A stretch of 15,370 nucleotides of DNA, from contig JBBDXA010000211.1 in the NCBI GenBank assembly GCA_040902585.1, forward strand, positions 1-15,370. The letters run 5' to 3'. The translations under genes were made by a program, and so were the position numbers. The notes beneath the pieces were generated by a model. The model saw nothing but the letters and a program-made list of their open reading frames with translations. It ran no database searches and was not told the origin of the DNA. How positions within the stretch are numbered: the stretch's first letter is position 1; every line of letters starts with the position of its first letter. Origin of the DNA: JBBDXA01 sp040902585. GTDB lineage: Bacteria; Planctomycetota; Phycisphaerae; Phycisphaerales; Phycisphaeraceae. Shown piece after piece: positions 1 through 6,198 of the stretch.

Positions 1-467
1 AGTTCGAGCAGGGCTTTATCGCGCAGGTAATACACATCCTCCAGCTGCGGGGCCTTCAAGAGCGCCTCCATCTGCGAAGGACTGAGCACGCCCGGCAGAT
101 GACGCCACGTTGAAGGCTGCGTGAGCAGTTTCGCCGGATCGGTCGGCAGCAGGCCGCTGGATTCGGCGAACCGGCAGAAGACTCGGATGGTGGCGACGTG
201 CCTTGCGATGGAGCTGACCACCAGGCCGCGTTTGTCCAGCTCGCGCATGTGCTGGGTGATGAGATCGAAGGAGAGTCCGCGCCAGGAAGAGATGTGATGA
301 CTGATCAGGAAGAGCGAGAGTTCGCGCAGGTCCGCGGAGTAGGCGCTGAGGGTGGCCGGCGCGAAGCCGCACTCGATCTTGCAGTAGGAAAGGAAATCAC
401 GAACCAGTCTTTCGAAGGGTTGGACTGGTGATGAAGGGTTGGCCGCGAAGGGTGAGGGTCGTGCCAA
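1..467 (-). CDS. xerD: XerD/XerC-type tyrosine recombinase, N-terminal part (cut by left edge)
   Basis: The minus strand is open from 467 to the window edge and encodes the SAM-like core-binding domain of a XerC/XerD recombinase, the family that resolves chromosome dimers at dif. Recognisable stretches are FERLVRDFLSYCKIECGF, then SIARHVATIRVFCRFAESSG, then HLPGVLSPSQMEALLKAP, and the edge falls just after LRDKALLE. This order and spacing match the first half of E. coli XerD; the LLKAP segment favours XerD over XerC. The catalytic domain with the Arg/His/Tyr residues lies outside. No ATG or GTG is available: between the upstream in-frame stop and the conserved region the only usual start is TTG at 467, so the start is tentative. 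It overlaps the end of the gene at 397-636, suggesting translational coupling. It is separate from the mobile-element integrase at 907-2436. Confidence 0.8.
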   Translation of the reverse strand, partial: MARPSPFAANPSSPVQPFERLVRDFLSYCKIECGFAPATLSAYSADLRELSLFLISHHISSWRGLSFDLITQHMRELDKRGLVVSSIARHVATIRVFCRFAESSGLLPTDPAKLLTQPSTWRHLPGVLSPSQMEALLKAPQLEDVYYLRDKALLE

Positions 468-636
468 GGTTCTGCTCGCGCAGCATGCGGTAGTACATGG
501 GGCAGGCGCGGTGTCCGTTCACGCAGACGTCGAAGGCTTCATCCAGGTGCTTGAGGGAGAAGTGCGATGCGCATCGCGGATCGTCCTTTTCCAGGAAGGG
601 GCAACCCGTTTCAGCGGTGTGACTCTGTCGTGGCAT
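397..636 (-). CDS. small four-cysteine protein of unknown function
   Basis: This 79-residue protein starts at ATG 636. It has four cysteines (C12, C22, C38, C45) in a C-x9-C-x15-C-x6-C arrangement, with the segments CPFLEKDDPRCASHFSLKHL and CVNGHRACPMYY. Such spacing could hold a zinc ion or an iron-sulfur cluster, but I do not recognise a named family and the ligand is a guess. The composition (aromatic, acidic and histidine residues around the cysteines, no membrane segment or signal peptide) looks like a real cytosolic protein rather than a chance frame. Its 3' end overlaps the start of the XerD-like gene by about 70 bp, so the two are probably cotranscribed. The last 25 or so residues overlap the recombinase frame and look less constrained. 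Confidence 0.6.
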   Translation of the reverse strand: MPRQSHTAETGCPFLEKDDPRCASHFSLKHLDEAFDVCVNGHRACPMYYRMLREQNLGTTLTLRGQPFITSPTLRKTGS

Positions 637-729
637 GGGGTCCGTCCCGCGCGGTGACGCCTTCTTCGTTATCGGCCACGCGAGTTGGAAGGCATGAATG
701 AAGGGAGAGCTCGCGGAGCACCATCTGGA

Positions 730-752
730 GCACCATCCCGAAAGGGTGGTGC
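730..752. repeat. hairpin with GAAA loop
   Basis: GCACCA and TGGTGC form the outer stem, CCC and GGG the inner stem, with one bulged T (736) and a GAAA tetraloop (740-743). There is no following T-tract on either strand, so an intrinsic terminator is unlikely. Its left arm lies in an 11-bp direct repeat, GGAGCACCATC, at 715-725 and 727-737. Confidence 0.5.
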
Positions 753-810
753 CACTGGCTCACGAACCGCGAAGGGTGCCACGATGCGCAGCGGGAGGCT
801 GTACGCCCAC

Positions 811-835
811 AGCACCGCCCTGTCGGGACGGTGCT
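811..835. repeat. second hairpin resembling that at 730-752
   Basis: AGCACCG pairs with CGGTGCT and CCC with GGG around a TGTC loop, with one bulged A at 828. It shares the GCACC...CCC-loop-GGG...GGTGC layout of the hairpin 60 bp upstream. It lies just before the tRNA promoter. It may be a dispersed palindromic repeat or a factor-independent RNA structure; no T-tract follows. Confidence 0.5.
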
Positions 836-847
836 CGCACGGCTCGC

Positions 848-875
848 TTGAACCCCCCGCCGCGGGCCCTACAAT
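848..875 (+). promoter_or_regulatory. sigma70-like promoter of the tRNA gene
   Basis: TTGAAC at 848-853 and TACAAT at 870-875 are separated by 16 bp, close to the sigma70 consensus. The expected transcription start, about 7 bp after the -10 box, falls roughly 5 bp before the mature tRNA 5' end. Confidence 0.7.
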
Positions 876-887
876 GCGTCGTTCCCA

Positions 888-961
888 GCCGGCGTAGCTC
901 AGTTGGTTAGAGCGAGGGATTCATAAGCCCTAGGTCACTGGTTCGACTCCAGTCGCCGGCA
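888..961 (+). tRNA. tRNA with CAU anticodon (elongator tRNA-Met, or tRNA-Ile2)
   Basis: The cloverleaf folds by eye. The acceptor stem GCCGGCG (888-894) pairs with CGCCGGC (954-960), with A961 as discriminator. The D stem GCTC/GAGC encloses AGTTGGTTA. The anticodon stem AGGGA (915-919) and GCCCT (927-931) flank the loop TTCATAA, with CAT at 922-924. The T stem ACTGG/CCAGT is perfect and encloses TTCGACT. The paired first acceptor base and the stem sequence argue against initiator tRNA. Overall it is closest to elongator tRNA-Met, but a CAU anticodon could also be modified to lysidine and read as isoleucine. No CCA is encoded. One oddity is an A919-G927 mismatch closing the anticodon stem. The 3' half is the likely attachment site of the element to the right. 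Confidence 0.93.
907..961. other. putative attL: 3' portion of the tRNA shared with the integrase gene end
   Basis: The integrase stop codon lies inside the tRNA and its last residues (about GDWSRTSDLGLMNPSL) are read from the tRNA antisense strand. Tyrosine integrases of this kind commonly recombine at the 3' half of a tRNA and regenerate it. The exact core cannot be set without the second copy, which should lie beyond the right edge; I saw no second copy in the window. Confidence 0.6.
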
Positions 962-2436
962 TTGAGCATCTTGGCGCATCTTGGCGCTGAATCGTGCATT
1001 TCTCCGTGATTCTCAGGCGAATTCTCTCTTCGATGAAGTGAACCGATTGCGCCGCTTGGCGCGGGTCGGCGCTGCTCAAAGTGACCTGCGCGCTCACGTT
1101 TGCGCTCACGGTTTTCAAGACCCTCCGGCGCGGGGTGGACAGGGCCGGCCGTGCCTGTTGCCTTCGCCTGTTCGCCTGTCACCGTCACCGATAAGTCCGG
1201 CAGCTTGGCCAGCGCCTCCGCCTCGTCGCTGCGGAAGGCGTGCGTGTATCGATCAAGGCTCAAGGTGATGGTGCTGTGTCGCATGATGCGCTGGATGACC
1301 TTCGGGTGCGTGCCGGCGGCGGCGAGCAACGTGCCGCAAGTGTGCCGCAGACTGTGGAAGTCTAGGCGTCTTCCCGCGTCATCTTGCGTCGGCACGTTCG
1401 CGGCGACGGCATCGGCCCGAAGCATCGCGGCCATGTCATCCTTCGATGGCAGATTGAACGCAGCGGCAGCGGGGGCCTTGTGCTTCAAATGCTCCTTAAG
1501 TAGCGAAGCCGTGTCCGATCGCACGGGTAGCGAGTCCTTCCGTCGGTTCTTCGCATGGGTAGCTTCAATCGTGACCGTCGGTCCTGACTCCTTCGTCGTC
1601 ACCAGGCTAAACGACGCCCGCGTCAGGCTGCGAATCTCGGACGCCCGCAGGCCGGTCTCGGCGGCGAAGCGGTACAACAGCGCCCGCTCACTGCCGACAA
1701 CGCCGAACGAGTCTCCCGCCTTCGTCGCCTCGGTGATGAGCTTCCTGAGTTCCTCGCCATTCAGGGCCATGCGCTCCTGCCGATCGACACGGGCATTCAT
1801 GCCCTGCATGTGCGCCAAGGGATCGACGGTGATGACGCGCTCGCGGATCAGCCATTTGGTGAATTGCTTGGCGATGCGTAAGTAGTAGTTGCTCGTCGCC
1901 CGGCTGAATTGCCGCAGCTTGAGATTTGCCTTCTTTGCCTTCTTCACACCCTTGTCGCCGGCCTCATCCTTCGCTTTTGTCGCGAAAGTCTCGCGGCGAT
2001 CAGCGAGGTATCGCTGCACAACCGAAGGCGTCAGGTCCGACAGTGCCGAGACATTGCATCCCTTGAGCAGAGCCTTAAGCCGGGTTTCCGACTTCTCGAC
2101 GTACTCGCTTGTGTTGCCCTTGTCGGCCAGGTGCTGCTTGAACGCCGCGACCATGTCATCAACGCGCCGATGCCGATCATCGATGAGCAGGCATTTGACG
2201 AGTTGCTCGCGCAGATACTCCGGGCAAGACTCGATCCAGTTGGCAAGTTCAGCCGTCGGCAATTTGTGCGAGACGCGCAGGCCGTACAGCGAATCGATCT
2301 TCTTCTGAATCTCCTTCGCCGCCGGCTTGTCGGACAGCCCGGTGTTGATCCGCCAGCGCTTGCGAGGCTCGATCGTTTCATCGTAGTAAGCGACGAGGTA
2401 CCTGCCGTTGGGTTTGTAAATCGTGGACAAGGTCAA
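907..2436 (-). CDS. int: phage-type tyrosine site-specific integrase
   Basis: This 509-residue protein catalyses integration and excision of the element. The core-binding region is at about 90-215 and the catalytic domain at about 220-405. Visible active-site residues are R264 (ETGLRASE), a candidate K296 (THAKNRRK), H361 and R364 (HSLRHT), H387 (MRHSTI) and Y397 (LDRYTH), so the enzyme looks intact. About 110 residues after the tyrosine are low in recognisable structure and end in a segment encoded antisense to the tRNA. The longest frame starts at TTG 2436, sharing TTGA with the stop of the upstream repressor gene. An AAAGGA motif sits only 2 nt before that TTG but 8 nt before another TTG at 2430, which is the more likely start. 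Reading towards the tRNA is the usual orientation for integrated elements. Confidence 0.93.
   Translation of the reverse strand: MTLSTIYKPNGRYLVAYYDETIEPRKRWRINTGLSDKPAAKEIQKKIDSLYGLRVSHKLPTAELANWIESCPEYLREQLVKCLLIDDRHRRVDDMVAAFKQHLADKGNTSEYVEKSETRLKALLKGCNVSALSDLTPSVVQRYLADRRETFATKAKDEAGDKGVKKAKKANLKLRQFSRATSNYYLRIAKQFTKWLIRERVITVDPLAHMQGMNARVDRQERMALNGEELRKLITEATKAGDSFGVVGSERALLYRFAAETGLRASEIRSLTRASFSLVTTKESGPTVTIEATHAKNRRKDSLPVRSDTASLLKEHLKHKAPAAAAFNLPSKDDMAAMLRADAVAANVPTQDDAGRRLDFHSLRHTCGTLLAAAGTHPKVIQRIMRHSTITLSLDRYTHAFRSDEAEALAKLPDLSVTVTGEQAKATGTAGPVHPAPEGLENRERKRERAGHFEQRRPAPSGAIGSLHRRENSPENHGEMHDSAPRCAKMLNAGDWSRTSDLGLMNPSL
966..985. repeat. tandem 10-bp repeat next to the attachment site
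   Basis: GCATCTTGGC occurs twice head to tail, starting 5 bp after the tRNA. It lies within the extreme 3' coding part of the integrase. The position fits arm-type binding sites for integrase or excisionase, but that role is inferred. Confidence 0.55.
1176..1191. repeat. copy 1 of the GTCACCGTCACCGA repeat
   Basis: CTGTCACCGTCACCGA here is identical over 16 bp to 3214-3229, and 14 bp of it recur inverted at 3262-3275. It lies inside the integrase gene, where it encodes a VTVT stretch just after the catalytic domain. Confidence 0.6.
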
Positions 2437-2648
2437 CGTCCTTTCTTGCTGCGGCGCTTCGGTCGGATGACGACTTCAAGGCCCAGGAAATCGGCCAATT
2501 GCTCGGCCACGTCGATGGTCAATCCTCGCTCACCACGCATCATCCGCGAGAGTTGGCCGGCGGTGATGCCGGACTCGATGGCGATCCGGTTCAGCGACTT
2601 GCCGCTTGCCTTGATCGAATCCCTGATGGCATCCAGAAGCTGGCTCAT
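2433..2648 (-). CDS. small XRE-family helix-turn-helix repressor
   Basis: This 71-residue protein starts at ATG 2648. Its core SLNRIAIESGITAGQLSRMM is a Cro/C1-type helix-turn-helix (about 18-45), followed by RGERGLTIDVAEQLADFLGL, typical of XRE-family repressors, and a basic tail (RPKRRSKKGR). It directly precedes the integrase and shares 4 bp with the longest integrase frame, so the two are probably coupled. It likely represses its own operon and hence integration. A 12-bp palindrome at 2673-2684, 25 bp upstream, is a candidate operator. A longer frame begins at ATG 2678 inside that palindrome; I prefer 2648 because the conserved domain begins there, but this is not certain. Confidence 0.85.
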   Translation of the reverse strand: MSQLLDAIRDSIKASGKSLNRIAIESGITAGQLSRMMRGERGLTIDVAEQLADFLGLEVVIRPKRRSKKGR

Positions 2649-2672
2649 GGCGGATGATTGTATCAGCGCGTG

Positions 2673-2684
2673 TGTCATATGACA
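2673..2684. promoter_or_regulatory. palindromic candidate operator
   Basis: TGTCATATGACA is a perfect 12-bp palindrome in the 43-bp gap between the TubC-like gene and the XRE repressor. A smaller dyad, TGAT-TGT-ATCA, lies at 2655-2665. The position suits autoregulation by the XRE protein; binding is inferred. Confidence 0.5.
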
Positions 2685-2691
2685 ATAGTCT

Positions 2692-3174
2692 TCACTCAGA
2701 AAGCCGAAGTTGACCGCGATCGCCGGCGCTGGTGGGTTGCCTCGCCTGGGTTCGCTTGACACTTTCCACGAGCGCCACGATCTCGCGCGCATCCGACAAT
2801 ACGTCCGCGAGAAGTCCTGCATCCGGCTTGTTATCACCGGCAATCGTGAGCCACTCCTGCACGCGGCGGCGGGCGCTGTAGGTCAGGATGAGTGCGTGCG
2901 CGCCAGCTTCACGTGTCGTCTGCGGCGCAGGCAGCGGCTCATCAGCGGACGAATAGATGGGCAGGCCGGCATCGGTCTCCGCGTCATCATTCGCGAATTG
3001 CTGGCCTGCTGGGCACGACAGCAGTGCTAGGAGCCTCGGCTTGAGCGCCTCGATTCGTTCGGCCAGTTCCGTGGGCAACGCCGCCCGCGCCTTGAACCGC
3101 AGGCGATCACCCTCGGCGAACAACAACACACCGGCCCGCATCGCATCGACGATCAGGGATTGAGCAGGCGTCAT
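2692..3174 (-). CDS. TubC-docking-domain-like protein of a mobile element
   Basis: This 160-residue protein starts at ATG 3174 after a strong GGAGGG ribosome-binding site, and its ATGA overlaps the stop of the primase gene. The first 52 residues, with AGVLLFAEGDRLRFKARAAL and ERIEALKPRLLALL, resemble the TubC N-terminal docking domain. In mobile elements this domain often occurs in small proteins beside primases, with no proven role. The rest (about 53-160) is a linker followed by a helical region (RRRVQEWLTIAG, ADVLSDAREIVALVESVKRT) that I do not recognise. Translational coupling with the primase suggests the two act together, perhaps in element replication. There is no membrane segment or signal peptide. 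Confidence 0.75.
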   Translation of the reverse strand: MTPAQSLIVDAMRAGVLLFAEGDRLRFKARAALPTELAERIEALKPRLLALLSCPAGQQFANDDAETDAGLPIYSSADEPLPAPQTTREAGAHALILTYSARRRVQEWLTIAGDNKPDAGLLADVLSDAREIVALVESVKRTQARQPTSAGDRGQLRLSE

Positions 3175-5606
3175 AGCTCACCCTCCGCGCCCCATCCGTC
3201 GCTTGGGCTTGAGCTGTCACCGTCACCGAATCCCTCGTTTCTCTCAGGCGGGGTTGAGGTTTCGGTGACGGTGACGTGGGATATCAACCGGAAGCGCTCG
3301 GTTGGACGCCCGCCCTTCTCACCTTGGACATCCTCCCATTTCCCCCAGCAGGCGCTCACGAGTTCATCCAGCGCCCGCTTCGCGCTATCGGGGTCATTCC
3401 GAAACCTCCGCTGGCCGTGCGCCAGTTCGCGCGCTGTTACAGTGCCCTCGCGGCCAGCGATCCAATCTCGAAGACGGCGCGCTTCGCCCTCCTCGCTGGA
3501 CTCCTGGTGCATCGCATAGACACGGATCGCTTCGTCCGCGAACCAGTCCACCACGACAATCGCGCGGCGGAGCGTGTCTCGGCTTATCGCGCCGGGATCG
3601 CTGCCGACTTCGGTTGCCGCCCAATCCGTGAGATGGAACAGCAGGGCAACGCGGAACACCATGCCTTTGAGTTTCGCAAGCGCCGCGCGCACTGCGCCGT
3701 CGGGGGCGTTGATGATCCGCTCACGAAGATCGTTTACCCAAGAGCGAGCCAAATCTTGCGCGGGCCTGCTCAAGCCAACATTCATCGGCTGTAACGCGCC
3801 ATCAGCGGCGATTTTGAGTGGAATCGAGCAGAGCCGCGCGTACGCTGCCGCATATGCGGGACCTGAGTCAGAGTCGTCGGCTACGTCGTCAACCCAACCG
3901 CCGGGCCGATCCGGAGGCCAGGCCCACAGAAACCGCGACGCCAAGCCGTCCTCGACGTACTGCCGCGTGATGAGCCGCTGAAACGCTTCGGGCTGAAGGG
4001 CACCGGCGATCGACACAAGCGGAGACTCTATGCGAATGTACTTTCCTCTTCCGTTCTCGCCCTTGCGGTTTTCGATATGGGTCTTGCCGTTGAACGCGCT
4101 CTTGAAGAATGCGGCTCCCGGCTCCGCGCCCGTTCCGCTCTTCGAGTATCGACCGAATCCGCCGAAGAGCGCCCCGAGCTCGTCATAGACGGCCACCACA
4201 CCGCGAGGATTCGCCTTCAAAACATGAGCCAGCGCTTCCGGCGTCGTGTCACCGACTAGCCACTGACGGCGCACAGGCTCCTCGGGAAGCGGGGGGAGAG
4301 AATTCGCGGGCTTTCCCTTGGCTTGCTTCTTCAGTGCCTCTCTTTCCGAACAAGCAGCTTCATATTCGCGCATCCGATCGTCGTACTCCTTGTCCGCGCG
4401 CCGCTGGGCATCGAGCATCGGGCGAATCACCGCGTCCTGCGTCTGCGTCTTGAGGGAACCTGGCAGAGCGAGTACGCCAGTCCACACGCAGCACGGCTCA
4501 ATCCATCCTTCACGAACGACAACGCGCGCCGAGTTGCCCACCGCCCCGGCAAACATGCTGAGCGCCGGCGCGATCAGGAAGATGGGATCAACGTCCATGC
4601 GGCGAGAGCGAGGGATGATGTATGCCCGCATCGGTTCAGGAAGAGCATGATGGGGGAACGGCTTGTAGCCAGGGGCCGACGGGCGGGGGGTCAGAAGAGT
4701 TGCTGATCCGGTCGCGTCGGCTAAGGCTTCAATCTCCGCGCGAATGGCATCATCGGTAACGCCAGCCGCGCGCCGGGCTTCGATGAAGTCAACAGTATCG
4801 CCCTTCGCCGGCAGGTCGGGCAGTGTCACGCGCCGCACCATCGGGACCGGTGTCAGCTTCGACAGCAATTCGGCCACGTCGTCCGCATATCGCTCGCCGG
4901 CGTCATCATTGTCTGGGAGGATCACAACCTCGCGGCCAGCGAGCGGTGACCAATCCGCCTTCTTCGCGCTCTTGCTGCCGTGGGGCGAAGTCGTCGCTTG
5001 GAGACCAACGGCGCGCAGCGCGTCGGCGACCTTCTCGCCTTCGCCGACAAAGACACGACCGCCATTACTATTCAACAACGAGGGCAACTCGTACAGCGGG
5101 CGAGGCTCGGTCATGCCGCAGGCGCTCCACCCCGATCCGTTCCGAGAGACTGGACGAATCACCTTGCCGGTGGCCTTGTTCCAGCGAATCACCATGCTGA
5201 CCGGCTCGCCGTCCAGGTCGGAGTAGGTCCAATCCGCCGATCGCGGGCCGTATTCCTGTTCCAGCGCCTCGACCGCCTCGCGAGCGGTCGGGTATACTTT
5301 CATTGACTTACCACTCTGTTTGCTACGCCTCGGCCGGCCCGCCGGGGCGTTGCTTTTTTTCCTTTGAGACGGTGGTCCTGTTGAACCCGACGGCATCAAG
5401 TCCGCCATCGTCAGCCCCAGCGCGGCGACAATCGACTCCGGCGCGCAACCGCCGAAGCAGTGCAGCAGCACTCGCCCGTCGTCACCCAGGCCGATGCTAA
5501 GGCTGGGATCGCTATCATCGTGCGCGGAACAACGGGCGCGCCATTGGCAATGGCCAACCTTCTTGGCGTCCGTCAGTTTGGAGAGAACGAGGTCGATGGG
5601 AATCAT
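3171..5606 (-). CDS. primase/helicase-like protein: CHC2 zinc finger, TOPRIM, DUF3987
   Basis: This 811-residue protein probably primes or unwinds DNA for replication of the element. ATG 5606 is chosen over the longer frame because it follows a strong AAAGGGGGT site and overlaps the previous stop as ATGA. Numbered from it, a CHC2-like zinc finger spans about 15-60 (C26, H29, C50, C54 in CSAHDD and HCFGGC). A TOPRIM domain spans about 182-260, with E189 in FVGEGE and D232/D234 in LPDNDDAG. A DUF3987 ATPase-like region follows at about 320-640, with a P-loop-like LPGSLKT (381-387) that departs from GKT/GKS and an acidic VVAVYDELGALF (Walker B-like, D475/E476). A winged-helix-like part lies near 720-790, and the last 30 residues are disordered. 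It is second to last in the leftward overlapping operon. The family assignment is firm; priming activity is inferred. Confidence 0.88.
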   Translation of the reverse strand: MIPIDLVLSKLTDAKKVGHCQWRARCSAHDDSDPSLSIGLGDDGRVLLHCFGGCAPESIVAALGLTMADLMPSGSTGPPSQRKKSNAPAGRPRRSKQSGKSMKVYPTAREAVEALEQEYGPRSADWTYSDLDGEPVSMVIRWNKATGKVIRPVSRNGSGWSACGMTEPRPLYELPSLLNSNGGRVFVGEGEKVADALRAVGLQATTSPHGSKSAKKADWSPLAGREVVILPDNDDAGERYADDVAELLSKLTPVPMVRRVTLPDLPAKGDTVDFIEARRAAGVTDDAIRAEIEALADATGSATLLTPRPSAPGYKPFPHHALPEPMRAYIIPRSRRMDVDPIFLIAPALSMFAGAVGNSARVVVREGWIEPCCVWTGVLALPGSLKTQTQDAVIRPMLDAQRRADKEYDDRMREYEAACSEREALKKQAKGKPANSLPPLPEEPVRRQWLVGDTTPEALAHVLKANPRGVVAVYDELGALFGGFGRYSKSGTGAEPGAAFFKSAFNGKTHIENRKGENGRGKYIRIESPLVSIAGALQPEAFQRLITRQYVEDGLASRFLWAWPPDRPGGWVDDVADDSDSGPAYAAAYARLCSIPLKIAADGALQPMNVGLSRPAQDLARSWVNDLRERIINAPDGAVRAALAKLKGMVFRVALLFHLTDWAATEVGSDPGAISRDTLRRAIVVVDWFADEAIRVYAMHQESSEEGEARRLRDWIAGREGTVTARELAHGQRRFRNDPDSAKRALDELVSACWGKWEDVQGEKGGRPTERFRLISHVTVTETSTPPERNEGFGDGDSSSPSDGWGAEGEL
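3214..3275. repeat. inverted pair of the GTCACCGTCACCGA repeat
   Basis: GTCACCGTCACCGA at 3216-3229 and its reverse complement at 3262-3275 flank a 32-bp spacer near the 3' end of the primase gene. The left copy extends to a 16-bp match with 1176-1191. They encode GDGD and VTVT stretches in a C-terminal tail that looks unconstrained. Confidence 0.6.
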
Positions 5607-5815
5607 GCGACCCCCTTTCGTGCCTGCGCAGCGAGCCAACGATCGATCGTGTCTCGCCGCCAACGAAGCGTCTTCCCCATGTGCAGATCGGGCGGCGGGA
5701 GTTTGCCGGCGGCTCGCCATGTCTGAAAAGTGCGACGGCCAATGCCGATGAACCGAGCGAACGATTCTGGCGCAATCATCGGGTCGGAAGTTCGGGAGGA
5801 GGCATGTTCAGACAT
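5603..5815 (-). CDS. excisionase-like helix-turn-helix protein (second of two)
   Basis: This 70-residue protein starts at ATG 5815, preceded by AAAGGAG at good distance; an ATG at 5839 lacks such a site. FARFIGIGRRTFQTWRAAGK followed by LPPPDLHMGKTLRWRRDTID has the shape of a MerR/excisionase-type (HTH_17, AlpA-like) DNA-binding fold: a helix-turn-helix, a short wing with GKTLRW, and the final helix RWLAA. Such proteins assist excision or activate promoters in integrated elements. It overlaps the preceding HTH gene by 8 bp and the primase start by 4 bp, so the three are probably translated from one message. Confidence 0.8.
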   Translation of the reverse strand: MSEHASSRTSDPMIAPESFARFIGIGRRTFQTWRAAGKLPPPDLHMGKTLRWRRDTIDRWLAAQARKGVA

Positions 5816-6035
5816 GAGCCTTCTCCTTTGAACAAGCATCGATGAACTGATGGCGATTCGGACACCCCAATCGAATCCAACGGGAAATGTCCGAGGCGCG
5901 CATCCTCACGCTTCTTCCAATCCGGACTGGTTCTGGGATTCGACCCTCATCGATTAGACGCCAAACTGAACGAATCGATAGTCCGGTCAGTCGCGCCACT
6001 TGTGTGACACTCAAGAGCGAGTCAATTACAGGCAT
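5808..6035 (-). CDS. AlpA/excisionase-like helix-turn-helix protein (first of two)
   Basis: This 75-residue protein starts at ATG 6035, behind a GGAAAGG site; an upstream ATG at 6071 is less likely. LLSVTQVARLTGLSIRSVWR followed by LIDEGRIPEPVRIGRSVRMR and ASDISRWI is the standard AlpA/HTH_17 excisionase pattern. Proteins of this type bind near attachment sites or promoters to control excision. It is the first gene of the leftward module, so it is the best candidate for an activator or directionality factor. Two different HTH_17 proteins in tandem suggest separate regulatory and excision roles, which the sequence alone cannot assign. Confidence 0.85.
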   Translation of the reverse strand: MPVIDSLLSVTQVARLTGLSIRSVWRLIDEGRIPEPVRIGRSVRMRASDISRWIRLGCPNRHQFIDACSKEKAHV

Positions 6036-6198
6036 GGTGGCCCTTTCCAAATGCGGTCGCGGACAACACATCCGCTTTGGATAAGGGCCGTCATTTCAGA
6101 TTTGCGACTTCAAGGCGTGATGAAATGGCCGAAACTCAATAATTGCAAGGAGTTGTACGCGGGTGCCCCGCGATGTCCCATTTCAACTCCGTCTCATT
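6036..6198. promoter_or_regulatory. intergenic control region with four CATTTCA motifs
   Basis: This spacer lies before the leftward excisionase-primase operon and after the 502-residue gene. CATTTCA occurs at 6092-6098, inverted at 6121-6127, at 6179-6185, and at 6195-6201 (overlapping the stop of the right-hand gene). The first three starts are 29 and 58 bp apart. The cluster could be regulator-binding sites or replication iterons. I did not find a convincing -10/-35 pair. Confidence 0.5.
6158..6172 (-). terminator. short GC-rich hairpin after the 502-residue gene
   Basis: CGCGGG and CCCGCG form a perfect 6-bp stem around a 3-base loop, 26 bp beyond the stop of the minus-strand gene at 6199-7707. 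No T-tract follows on the minus strand, so this is a weak terminator candidate. Confidence 0.3.

Larger units (their letters stand above)
637..847. other. intergenic region upstream of tRNA, with two hairpins
   Basis: I see no convincing gene here; the open frames at 685-910 on the plus strand have biased, low-complexity translations and no relatives I recognise. It should hold the promoter of the leftward pair (small Cys protein and xerD), but no clear -10/-35 pair stood out on the minus strand. Two GC-rich hairpins are annotated separately. Confidence 0.5.

Noticed and set aside
685..910. Two overlapping 70-codon open frames on the plus strand before the tRNA
   Set aside because: Low-complexity translations in two frames at once, and they cover hairpins, the tRNA promoter and the tRNA 5' end.
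1100..2682. Several plus-strand open frames over the integrase and repressor genes
   Set aside because: The minus-strand integrase has all catalytic residues; these frames have Arg/Ser-rich translations typical of antisense reading.
5300..5360. T-run near 5350 as a terminator
   Set aside because: It lies within the primase coding sequence, in a Lys-rich linker after the zinc finger, so the T-run reflects lysine codons on the minus strand.
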